This document shows positions 32,254 to 42,056 of a stretch of 64,000 nucleotides of DNA, piece after piece. Made by a program: the position numbers and the translations under genes. Location of the stretch: contig JAHQRK010000004.1 in assembly GCA_019828595.1 (NCBI GenBank), positions 3,410,001 through 3,474,000 of the forward strand. Reading direction: 5' to 3'. The notes under the pieces are model-generated. The model searched no databases. It was not told the origin of the DNA and worked only from the letters and a program-made list of their open reading frames with translations. The DNA comes from Aphanomyces cochlioides (Eukaryota; Oomycota; Saprolegniomycetes; Saprolegniales; Verrucalvaceae). Numbering within the stretch: the first letter of the stretch is position 1; the number at the start of each line of letters is the position of its first letter.

Positions 32254-33590
32254 TCAATGTTTCAATCCATTGAAGCGCGTTGAACTCGGAGCCCGTCCAA
32301 GTTGTTCAGCTTGTTTTGCAAAATACAAATCCATCTTCTCGGCCAACAACATGTCCTCGGGCCAAAAGTCTTCAAATTGGTCTTCGTCGGGCTTGATCCA
32401 CTTTTCCTCCAACTCTTTGATTCGCGCTAAGCGAGCTTGCATGTTTAAATAGCGCTTGTAGGGACACTCGAGGGAACAAAAGCGAATCACCTGATCTTCA
32501 AGATCACCAAACGTTGTCTGGAGATCATAGGTAGTGCCAGGAGCAAATCAGTGTCCACGAGTTTGCCAGTTTTTCGGTAATGTTTGGCCTTGGAGAAGAA
32601 TCGCCTTTTGCTTCTCGTTTCATTTACCAAACAAACGTTCTGGTCTCAATGACCGAACAAAATGCTTCAGATGGAAGACGTCGGTGCTCTTGTCGCAGAT
32701 GAAGCTGATCTGGAAATGGTCCAAAGCATGCTTTAGAGGCTGGAAGAGCAGCAAACCGATTTTCACATCCATAGATTTCTTGGAAAGGAATGCGTTACTC
32801 TGGCGAAACAAATGCGAGGCGATCTCCAATTCTGACGGAAGAGCTGTGTAAAGCTTCGCAGCGTTCCATTCCCATCTCGCAACGGTACGTTGAGCACAGA
32901 TTAGCCTTGAACTGATTGCTTCGAGCAGATTTCAAAGTTGGAGCATCCAGCAACACACGGCGCAAAAGTAACTCTTGCAGTTGAAGCACTCGAGGATCAA
33001 CAACCTGCCCACCAGGACGTGAGACCAGGCTGAAAGTAATCTCCGTCGAGAATCCGCAAACTATGCATCGTCACGTACTTGTCGACACCTCCTTGCAAGA
33101 GAAAATCTAGTTTGTCGTCGTGCGCCAGCCACTTGATTGTATGTTCTGGAACAATAGTCCTGCGTCCCTCTGCGCTGACTATTTATACCTAACCTATCAG
33201 ACAACTCACGAACATCCTCCCATTGTGCAGATTGGTCGAACCAACGAGTGGTCCCAGTCCAGGATGTGCCTCTACGGCAGTAGGATAGTCAGTTCGGAAT
33301 TAGCCATGAAGTAATCAAGTTGTGTCGAGCTCACCTCCCGCGCAGTCGAGTGTCTCAACGGGAAGTCAGAACATTGTATCCCCTTCCTTGGTCCCCGTCA
33401 GGGAAAGCTTCAGCGCGCTTGACGGAAACGAGAAGCACCTATCGTGCCGCTCAGCGACGAAAATGACCTTCTACAGCTCGATCACTTCAGCATCGCGCGC
33501 GATCTTCACGGGAAACACTGTCCCTTCGCCATACACACCGCAGCAAAGTTTCACCTCCGCCGGCGCTTCCATGTTCTGCATGTGCTATCC
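32254..33590 (-). pseudogene. Crinkler (CRN) gene remnant K2, header and HNH-like end
   Basis: Reverse strand near 33580 starts a Crinkler ubiquitin-like header: AEVKLCCGVYGEGTVFPVKI, followed after a stop by SSALKLSLTGTKEGD (the LxLFLAK position). About 200 bp of unrelated sequence follow, then KWLAHDDKLDFLLQGG and RILDGDYF (WL region). The C-terminal part aligns with K1 (EHALDHFQISFI, FHLKHFVRSLR) and ends with a 78-codon frame at 32254-32490. Multiple stops and shifts make it a pseudogene. K1 and K2 share the same layout and neighbouring fragments. Confidence 0.65.
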
Positions 33591-33799
33591 AACAGGAAGC
33601 AGTTGAGTGAAAATATTCTTCGCGAGGTCCTCCCCTCTTGACGCCCCTCATGATGGACGTTGAATGCTTGAGGGGGAACCAATAGGGGGACGAGCTTCTG
33701 CAAGAATGTATGTATGGCTCGTCAAAACTATACCAAATTTGACTGAGAAATAGTATTTGTGATTGCACACCAGTCGACTACATTTTTTCTATAGCTATT

Positions 33800-34717
33800 T
33801 TGGGACAATTCTCACTACTAGATTTGGTGGGCAGAGTAGTTTTGGCATTTCCGGTTGTTTTGTTGTCATGGTGGAGACTTCTCGGCGACGAAAACGGCAA
33901 GGCGTCGCGAGGACCAAATTACTCTCTGGTCGAGGATGTTGCGTTATGTCAGGCATGGCTACACACTAGCATCGATCCAATTATTAGTATCAATCAAGAG
34001 GCTGAAACACTATGGACCAACGTTAAGATAGCATTTGACGAGATCGTACGGCAAGGCTCACATGCCAACATAGACCGGGCAGCCAGTGGTCTTGCTGCAA
34101 GATTTGGAGTTATATCCAAAGCAGTGTCGAAGTTTGTCGGCTACCACGAGACAATACTTAGACAAAATCGATCGGGGACAACGGATGAAGACAAAATTCA
34201 TGATGCGATGGCTCTTTACGCTGGCGTTGAGAAGAAGCCGTTCCGATTCCAGCACTGCTACAGAGTTTTGAATGGACATCCAAAGTGGGGTGCTTGGCGT
34301 GCATCACTCACGTCGAAAACAGGAGGAGAAAAGAGAAAACAGCCAACTCTATCAAGTGACATAGGTCTCGACGGCATGTTCGAAGAGTCTGAACCAAACA
34401 AGAAGAAAGTGCAACCGACAAACAATGACCAAAACATTCATGGATATGGCCAGAAAAAAGCGAAAGAAGATCGCTTGAAAAATTCTCTGTTTGCCCGAAA
34501 GGTTGAAGCTGCCGAACAAATCGCAAAGAATGGGGAAGCAAGAGCGCAGACACTTCGTGACCAGCTTCAAATCCAGCGCGACAATTTTGAACTAGCCACA
34601 TTTACGACAAAAGTGGACGATAGCGACTCTGAACTAGCATACTACTTGGAAATGAAGAGGAAAAGCATACTCAAACGGCTTGAAGCCGAGGAAAACGAGC
34701 CAAATGAGGAAGAATAG
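33800..34717 (+). CDS. Harbinger Myb/SANT-like accessory protein
   Basis: About 270 conserved residues after a doubtful start. The domain opens GPNYSLVEDVALCQAWLHTS and continues with HYRVLNGHPKW-like sequence (HCYRVLNGHPKWGAW), typical of the trihelix/Myb-like partner of Harbinger transposases, then a Lys/Glu-rich coiled C-terminus. This protein brings the transposase to the nucleus and to the ends in studied Harbingers. The 5' part may be frameshifted near 33915: the basic start MVETSRRRKRQGVAR is in another frame. Confidence 0.75.
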   Translation: MGQFSLLDLVGRVVLAFPVVLLSWWRLLGDENGKASRGPNYSLVEDVALCQAWLHTSIDPIISINQEAETLWTNVKIAFDEIVRQGSHANIDRAASGLAARFGVISKAVSKFVGYHETILRQNRSGTTDEDKIHDAMALYAGVEKKPFRFQHCYRVLNGHPKWGAWRASLTSKTGGEKRKQPTLSSDIGLDGMFEESEPNKKKVQPTNNDQNIHGYGQKKAKEDRLKNSLFARKVEAAEQIAKNGEARAQTLRDQLQIQRDNFELATFTTKVDDSDSELAYYLEMKRKSILKRLEAEENEPNEEE

Positions 34718-34720
34718 AAC

Positions 34721-36042
34721 TTAATTAGATGGTCCATGGCTTAACCATAAATGGCGGATCAAGTCTTTTTGTAGAGCACGATGCAGGTTCTTATTTCGAA
34801 TGGTATTTGTTACTCGAACAAGCCGACCTATTGATAATTGTTCTGGAATATCTGAACGAGCTTTTTGCGCATCGACACTGTCGTCAATAGTGTTGACATG
34901 GGCGTCGTATTCATCCTCCACGATCATATTGTTCAATATGATGCAAGTTTTGACAACTTCTAACATTGCATCTCGGCTCCAGAGTCGACATAGCGACGTC
35001 AGAATGTGCCAACGTGATTTCAACACCCCAAATGCTCTCTCTACGTCTTTTCGCGCAGCTTCTTGACGTTGAGTGTAATATCGACATTCCTCATTGATAG
35101 GATTTGATATTGGCTTAACAAAAACAGGCCATTCAGGGTATATACCGTCGGCAAGGAAGTATGGTTGCTTGTACTCATGGGTTTCGTTCGTCACAGTCGA
35201 AAATAACACAATATCGTACCATTTACGTAGAATGAAGGAAGGTCAACCGTTCCTTCAAGAAACTGGTCAAGTACATCCGATTGATGCAACACTGATATAT
35301 CATTGAGCGATCCTGGAGATTCAAAATTACAATGCCAAATCCAAAGTCGCTTGTCTGCCCAGGCTTCTAGCACAACGGACGGCTTTTTACCTCGCCCAGT
35401 ATATTGGCCGGACAACGACGTCGGACAATTTGCCCATGGCCAGTGCATACAGTCTATTGATCCGAGCATGCCAGGGAAGTTTCGATCTTCGTGCATTTGC
35501 AAAAGAAACTCAACATCGTTTGCGCTCGGTTCACGCAAGAAGACTGTACCAAACCTCTCAATGATTGCACCGCAAAAGTGCCTCGTGGTTTCTAGAATTG
35601 TTGAAGCTGCCATGTTTAGATTTTCATCAACAGCGTCTGAGCTTGGACCGTACACTAACATCCGCAAGGCGGCGGTGACTTTGAGGAGGGGGTGAATGCC
35701 CAGAACGCCCGCAGCATCCCGTCGTTGGCTGAAGTATCTGTCGGTCTCAATCACTCCATCGTACACAACGCTAAAGAGCCGCTTGTGCATCCGATAACGC
35801 GTCCGAAAGTCGTCATCAGTGTAGATTGACCGTGGTTTCCAGTATTGCTCGAGCAACAATTCATATCGAGCATGATAGCACCGTTTCTTGTTTCGTGCTT
35901 TGCCTGGCCTTGATCCACCACGCTTGTAATTGCGCACTTCGTCTTCTTCGTCATCTGAGAGAAGACTCATAATTGCGAACTCTTCTTCTTGTTCATCATC
36001 TTCCCAATCACTCAAGGTCACATCCATCTGAATGGCTGCCAA
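34721..36042 (-). CDS. Harbinger (HARBI1/DDE_4) transposase
   Basis: Two frames joined near 35200. The first (36042-35191) has an acidic N-terminus, then GSIDCMHWPWANCP (first Asp) and SLNDISVLHQSD (second Asp). The second has YFLADGIYPEW and KDVERAFGVLKSRW (catalytic Glu). All three catalytic positions are present. The frame change at 35190-35210 can be explained by a 51-nt GTAAAT...GAG intron (phase 0) or by a frameshift; if the latter, the element is defective. Confidence 0.75.
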
Positions 36043-36189
36043 TGCAAAAGTGAAATTCTATTTTTGACACATATTCAAGACTAAATATAGTTTGATTATA
36101 CAGTAGTCGCACCGGTGGGGATGCCCTAAGGCCATATTCTGAACAGAAAGTATACCGATTTCAACCGTTGAATTCGCCATATGCCATTA

Positions 36190-36395
36190 TGCTTTTGTCG
36201 TGACATAATGGTTTCCCAACCACTGTCTGCAAGGAGAAATCATATTGAAGACAAACATGGATGGTTACATCCCATTCATCCACCACAAGGTTCGTGACTG
36301 GCAGGCGTCTTCTAAAAGGTCGCGCTCGGCTGCCAGGGAAATTTGAATAGTCTCTATAGGCCTCAATATGATGGCAAACCACCCCCATGAGTAGA
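36190..36395. pseudogene. Fragment X, copy 3
   Basis: Near-identical to copy 1 at 28425-28640, which places the Harbinger insertion next to a duplicated X-Myb-NTPase block. Confidence 0.5.
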
Positions 36396-36417
36396 AAGAG
36401 CGCAAAGATTCCTTACC

Positions 36418-36565
36418 GAAGGACGATTCATACTACCTCGGCCTCGACCACCTCCCAACAATACCAAGCAAAGTGAACGATGGACCGCCCAAGAAGATGC
36501 CGCTTTCTTGGAGGACATTAAGTTGTTTGGAAAGAATTGGCACCGAGTAGCCCTTAGACCAGTCG
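36418..36565 (+). pseudogene. Myb-gene fragment f
   Basis: Nearly identical to fragment d, same junction upstream and the same spacer before the NTPase copy. Confidence 0.75.
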
Positions 36566-36657
36566 TAACAGCGAATTGTCGATGATCAAAGTCCGAGTGA
36601 ATTTTGTCAGTTTAGAATAATGACAGCTCAAACTCGCTACTTTGTTGCTTTTGACGT

Positions 36658-38421
36658 TCACTTGTTCTGGCGCTTCTTGTTTTTGACCTTGTTGGAGATT
36701 TTGCTCTTGCTCTTATAAGTTGAACCTGGGTTCACCTTACTCTCCAATTCTTGCCATAATTCGGGGAAGACGTGTTTGAAGAAAACTGTCTCGACATTGT
36801 CCTCGTCATGGACAAATTTGCCCGGGGCGACAAACAAACCTTTGATCTCCATGCCGTGCGATTCAGCAAGTGGCCCCCTCAAGTCGAAAAACGCAGTTAG
36901 TTTCGAATGCGTCTTGGCTATTGTCACATTGATGCCAAAAAGCGTCGTTCTCCTGACCAAAATCATGTCGACGCCTGGATAATTAAAGATATATGGGACC
37001 AAGAGCATCCACCACGACTTATTCTTACTTTGCTCAATCGCCGATTTCAACGCTTCGCTTTCATCTGATGATCTGAAAAACTTTCTCTTGATGACCCAAC
37101 CAACTGGTTTAGCACATAGTCCTTTTATGCCTTGCTGGCACACTTTGGCCTTGATGATTTCTTCAACATCAAAACCAAGAGTCGATCGATTTGATGCACG
37201 CGACACTAAGTCACGCCATTGATTGAGTAGAGCATCATCCGCCGTCATGGTTGTCCACACATGATAGACCAATCGCCGGACTATTTCGCTTGTGGCACAG
37301 AAACCACGGACGCTATCGTCATAGAAGAAGCGAGGATCCACAGGTTCCAACCACATGGTTCTTTAGCCAGACTGCAAACTCGTCGTCCTTCAATCCCCCG
37401 TAGTAAAGGTTGTTATCATCGCTGGTTGGTTTGGACAATGTACCACGCCATGTACCTGCATTCATTGACATGCCATGGATCTCGACACTGAGAGATGTGC
37501 CGAAACAGGATCCCAACCGTTCCTGTGCCATTCTACAATCTGGATTATTTTCGTCGATCGAGTTCCATTCATCCGCCACAAGAATCACACTTCGATTCTC
37601 CATGAAGGCCCAGACATCTTTGATCGTGACAAGCTGCCCAGTATAATCTGGCATGTTGAGCAAAATATTTCGCTGCAAAATCTTCACAACAGCAGCGTCA
37701 GAACCCAACAATTGTCGACAGTCGGGGATATAAACGGTGTAAAGCCGTTTTTGTACTTGATTGGATCTTTGAGCAACAGCAGTACCAACGCGGCCAGCAT
37801 GTACGATATGCCATACCCAATCGTCCCCGCCACATTCACCGTAATAGGGTAGTCCTCCTTCACCAGATGCACAATTTTATCATACAATGGCTTCAAATTC
37901 GACCGGGCTTGATACTTGAAAACACCCATGTTGAGCTGAAAACGATCCTGTGGGGCCAGTAATGACGGGAACGGCAAACCCAAAATCGACTCAATGTCAA
38001 AAATTTGATCCACGTTGCAGCCACGAATCGCGCTCATCAAATGTTCTGCGGATTCTCTTTCACGATCAAGACGAGATTTTTTTACTTCACAATGTGGATC
38101 GGCAGTCTTGCGTTTGCGGATTGCATCCACTCTGACCTCGTTCACTAAGGCAATCGCTTGATTCGCCGTTTCAAGCATAGCACGAGCGTCCTTCCATCGT
38201 TGATGCGCATCCTTCAGATCTTCCTTCGCATCCATCACGTCTTGCTTCAATTCACGATACTCGTCATCCTTTCCGCCACCCTTCTTTTTCCAGTCTTCGA
38301 GCTCTCGATTTGCTTTCTGAAGGTTCTCTCTCGCATCATCCACGTCCTTTAATGCTTCTCGATATTGTCGCTCCTCGTCGGTAAGCGCAACAGCTTCAGC
38401 TTTCATTTCCTCGTCCGACAT
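36658..38421 (-). pseudogene. RHS/Crinkler-like NTPase family, copy 5 (P-loop lost)
   Basis: Starts MSDEEMKAEAVALTDEERQY (38421), the best-preserved N-terminus with copy 3, then coiled coil. The P-loop reads GTIGYGIS: the essential Walker A lysine is Ile. Frame breaks occur near 37730 and 37350; at the second, the region between KNH and VDPRFFYDD (about 90 residues) is deleted. The C-terminal part keeps NYPGVDMILV and INVTIAK. Both the mutation and the breaks argue against function. Confidence 0.75.
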
Positions 38422-38479
38422 CTGGAAGCCGTTGAGTGGAAATGCTTTTATATTCTGTGCGAGGAGTGAATTCAACCTC

Positions 38480-39070
38480 TTTCTAGCTGTTGAATATTGC
38501 AAAAAACTAGACGCAGTCTTCGATGTGATGTACAATATCAAAGGGAAGACGAACGTTTTATCAGTGATTGCTCTTGGAATGCTGAGAGAATGGGCTCAAT
38601 TCAAGTCCAATGCGCTAATGCGAGAATCAATTGGCTCAACCCAGTTGTGTTTGCACTGGTCTTGGCACTTAACACTTCCTCTTTGCAAGCGCAAGTTGTC
38701 GAATTGTACGTTGACGAAACGTCGTCAATTGGTGAGAATACACTATGCCAAGCGAGTTCTCATTCGATACAGGTGGAAACAAGCTCTTTATCTTCCTCTT
38801 GGTCAACATGTCCTTAAGAGAGCTCGCTTGATAACCCATTTCGGTGATGCTGATGTTCGCAGCCAGAATTATGAAAAGGTTGAATTTTCGCTGCAAACGT
38901 CACTCGCATTGGAGCCAAAGGCAAAGACCACGCTCAAATCCATGGTTCGACCATGTGATGACCGAGCTATTCATGACAGTGTATAGGCGGAATTATATTC
39001 AAAACAAGGAAAGAGACAAGCTCAACAACAAATTGGTGAAATACTCCGAGCCATGCCAACTGAAGACTAA
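38480..39070 (+). pseudogene. Methyltransferase TPR-tail fragment (longest copy)
   Basis: Covers exons 3-5 of the 15.4-17.0 kb gene: SSLQAQVVELYVDE, then KQALYLPLGQHVLKRARL, LQTSLALEPKAKTTLKSM, and after a conserved intron position SKQGKRQAQQQIGEILRAMP. It lacks the methyltransferase domain. Its TAA (39068) overlaps the carrier TAG (39067-39069). It might be expressed as a small protein but has no obvious start. Confidence 0.65.
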
Positions 39071-40058
39071 CTCTTCGCAGAGAGGAGAATGAAGGAAAGA
39101 GTCACGTATGCTTCGATCTTTTCCTTGACCATCAACATGAAAGCAGCAGACAATGATCCCTAACCATCGATCATGAATATGAATTGACGGCGAAACTGTA
39201 CCTTGGTCAGTTCTGGTGTCAAGCCTCGATAGATGGACACAACGCCTTCTTCTTGGACGAGCTTCTGCAAGATACCATACATACTTTCTTGTGTTTCGCC
39301 CTCGCCATGAGCTGCTTTTGTCTTCGCTTGCACGATCACTTTGGCTCGAATGTACGGAAAGACGACAAGCGTAGCGAGACAGCGTGCAGCAGCTCCCAGC
39401 AAAAATGCCTACATGCGTCAGGTCAACAAGACGCACTTCTGCTCCCACACACCTCGAATGCTGACAATGTCGTCGTTGTGGGCTTGTACGCCTTCAAGTA
39501 AATCTTTTTCACTTGCTCAAAGACTGTAAATTGAATGGCAGGCTGCAGGCAAAGAACAAAGTAGGCGGAGAAACCTTTGTAGAACGCTGTCCATTTGCCG
39601 CCATTCTCCTTCCAAATGGACTTCAACAAGTCCAAAAAGCCTTGCTTCGCATCGCCACCTTTGGACGTTTGCATGCGGGTAATGACAACCTCCAATGGCA
39701 GTGAGATTGGCAAGTGAAACATCTCGGCCAAGTATCCCACGACTAAATTTGCCGCCGTGGACAAAGACTTGGCGTTTGGCGACAGGAGCATTTGTGTCAT
39801 CGCAGTGTAGGCGTAGAAGTAGAGAAACTTGGAGATGGTTGACTGGGCAGCTTTGTACTCGACACCTTTATAGAACGACAAGACCCCTTCGACATCCCAC
39901 GTAATGAGGGGCTTCTTGTCTTTCGCATCTTTCTTGGATTCAGATTGCATCCGAGTCTTGAGTGTATCCAATGGATAAAGCGCCAAGGAAGCAGCACATC
40001 CTCCCACGGCGGCGGAAGTTGCAGTCGCAAGCGTTGCCATCGGTTTGCTAAGGCTCAT
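39067..40058 (-). CDS. Mitochondrial carrier family transporter, peroxisomal adenine-nucleotide-carrier-like (intact copy)
   Basis: Three exons: 40058-39453, 39408-39202, 39159-39067 (301 residues, the normal carrier length). Three carrier repeats are visible: PLDTLKTRMQ, PLEVVITRMQ and FPYIRAKVIVQAK, matching P-x-[DE]-x2-K/R signatures in the first two and a modified third as in SLC25A17/PMP34-type carriers. The C-terminus, GSLSAAFMLMVKEKIEAY, needs the 42-nt last intron. The inner-membrane or peroxisomal six-helix transporter role is family knowledge; the substrate is inferred. It overlaps the convergent TPR fragment at the stop codons. It is the only undamaged copy in the window. Confidence 0.8.
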
Positions 40059-40087
40059 CTTATCTCGCTGTTGTCGCTTCTTCTCGT

Positions 40088-40309
40088 GTGGCTGGCAAGT
40101 CCTTCGGTGTCGTCACCCAACTGCAAGGAGAAATCTGGTTGAAGAACCGTCAGATCTATCCGGATGATGACATCCCTCTCATCCACCACAAGGTCCACAA
40201 CTTGGTTGCATCTTCCATAAGATCGCTCTTGGCTGCCGCGGTGATTCCTAGTGTACAAAGCTGCAAGCTTAACGCATTCATTATGAGGGCATCCCACCGC
40301 GATGCATAG
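40088..40309 (+). CDS. Unidentified ORF X (best copy, possibly partial)
   Basis: 73 codons, divergent from the carrier start by about 30 bp (VTQLQGEIWLKNRQIYPDDD, IPLIHHKVHNLVASSIRSLL). The composition is protein-like, and the sequence recurs, broken, at three other places in the array. It may be the 3' part of a gene or a small gene sharing a promoter with the carrier. No family recognised. Nothing supportable lies in 40310-40578. Confidence 0.3.
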   Translation: MAGKSFGVVTQLQGEIWLKNRQIYPDDDIPLIHHKVHNLVASSIRSLLAAAVIPSVQSCKLNAFIMRASHRDA

Positions 40310-40578
40310 CCAAAGAGAGCATTGATTCCCGACACGCATTTAAGCCGCTAACAGTTTACGATGCAGATTTACCTTGCCCCAAACGTCTCCCGCTGGACTG
40401 TGATCGATCCCCTCATCGCTTTGAAGAAGTTTTTTGGTAGGAGAAAGCTGATGCCCTGCTGGTGGGGACTCTGTGGAAGTCGGCAGAGTGGTTTTGGCAA
40501 ATAAATGCTGATGAGCAGGTGCAAGAAAAGGGGACGCAAACATTGGAGGATGAAAAGCTTCTTCCACCCACAGTAAAA

Positions 40579-42052
40579 ATGGATGCGAGCAGCTTTGAGA
40601 ACGCGCAGTTCGAGTCGACGGCGGCGTTCGATGAAGCTTTCAAGAGATGTCAGAAGAGTACTAATCAAGACTTTGTTCTCCTGAGCGCCAAGCTTGCGAG
40701 TAAGGTGAACGAACGCAAGGCGAACACCTCAGACTGGACACCAATACCGACCGACGCGATCAAGTACATTTCAGCCAAATTTTGCTGCAAGTTTGGTGCA
40801 ACCAAGGGACGAAATGGTCGTTGGGCTCCTCGAAAGACTGATGGTTGCAAGGCATTCATATCAGTGCGAGCTGTCTTCCTTCCAACCGAGACGTCCTGGG
40901 TCTTGAAAGTTGATAAAGTCGATCGCAGTCACGACCATACTAACGTTTCCAACACAAGGGCGCTTCCAGTGCCAAAAGCAACTTCATCAAAGGACATGAC
41001 GCCAGCACAGTTTCGATCCTTGTGTCGCAGTGGAAAGTTTGAGTCCAATTCTGCCGGCTATTGTCCCGGCTTTGCTCAAGTAAGCATCGATGACTGTCAA
41101 TCGTCAGCCCCTACTTAGGCCAACTTGGTCATCCTCCCACGCGCTCAAGCCTTCGACTTCCTTCTCTTCTGCCAACGCAACAAGAAACCCTGTCCCCTCT
41201 TGGTACCTCACTGTAGAATGTCCGATCCCATCTGAAGACGCCACTAGGAAGTATCGGATCCAGGATGCGCTGAAATGCTGCGGGTTGCTCCTGGCTCGGA
41301 TATCCGCACTGACTTGCCGAAATACCGAATTTACAATGATGGCATACTCTCCAAGGAGGTGACCGATATCACAAAATACTGGCGCGATGTAAGTGCCACC
41401 TAGTCCATGACTCTAAGAGTTCTTGTGTAGGATTTGGTCACTTTCTTGTTGGGATGCTCGTTCAGTTTTGAAGAATCTCTCCAAAGTGTACAAAACGTGG
41501 GCTATGTATCAGCACTCAGTGGATTTTAGGCTGGATTGGCCATTCGCCATCAAGAGGAAGGAAAAAATGTGCCGATGTATCGAACGAATATCCCGTGTGA
41601 CTCAGCTGGAGTCTTTTCTGGTGAGACTCCAAGCTCCATCTCTCATTGACACTTGTGAAGGCAATATGGTTGTGAGCATGCGTCCATTCAAGCCCGCCGA
41701 TGCCATTACTGCCAGTGTCATCACAGCGCGATATCCTAATGTCCATGGAAGGTATTCTAGATTTCATTGTATTCTTGATAGCTTTGCAATTTAGTCCAGT
41801 CCATGTGGGCTCTCCAAAAGATATAGGAATAAAGGATATTGGAAAGCCCGACTATGGAGACGCCGTGACAATCCGCCGTGGCGAGGTTCCTGTGTTCTGG
41901 GCGTGTGGCGTGACTCCTCAAAATGTCCTCTTAGCAAGCAAACCAGTTCGTACTGTATGTTTATCCCTGCTTAGTTTTCCTGCTAGGCGTTTGCCATCAC
42001 CCATGCTCCAGGCCACATGTTCATGACTGATCGACTCAATGATACGTTGTAA
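40579..42052 (+). CDS. D-glutamate cyclase / DUF1445 hydro-lyase with N-terminal extension
   Basis: Eight exons: 40579-41079, 41119-41202, 41248-41388, 41431-41487, 41530-41620, 41661-41751, 41795-41954, 41987-42052. From 40996 ([15 protein letters not shown]) it matches DUF1445/DGLUCY closely: [82 protein letters not shown] and [10 protein letters not shown]. Family role: conversion of D-glutamate to 5-oxo-D-proline, mitochondrial in animals. The first exon is open 139 codons further upstream, encoding [19 protein letters not shown] and AFISVRA, similar to the N-terminal domain of ZSWIM3/MULE-type proteins. Start at 40579 or 40996 is undecided. The last intron is only 32 nt. Confidence 0.8.
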
Positions 42053-42056
42053 GAGT

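Larger units (their letters stand above)
33790..36060. mobile_element. PIF/Harbinger DNA transposon
   Basis: Two convergent genes, a Myb/SANT-like accessory protein and a HARBI1-type transposase, whose ends are 4 bp apart: the standard PIF/Harbinger organisation. It sits between the K2 Crinkler remnant and X fragment 3. I could not fix both termini: a GC-rich end-like motif lies at 36102-36123 (cagtagtcgcaccggtgggg) followed by TAA, and only a weak match occurs near 33670-33700. Coordinates cover the coding part. Confidence 0.8.

Noticed and set aside
33322..33606. Ser/Thr-rich plus-strand frame
   Set aside because: Opposite strand of the Crinkler header in remnant K2, which has real homology.
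33660..33710. Candidate left terminal repeat of the Harbinger element
   Set aside because: Match to the right-end motif at 36102-36123 is too weak and lacks a matching TWA target site.
35303..35695. Plus-strand frame of 130 codons
   Set aside because: Antisense to the Harbinger transposase.
40340..40668. Overlapping minus-strand frames upstream of D-glutamate cyclase
   Set aside because: Three mutually overlapping frames on the same strand with no motif; likely noncoding.
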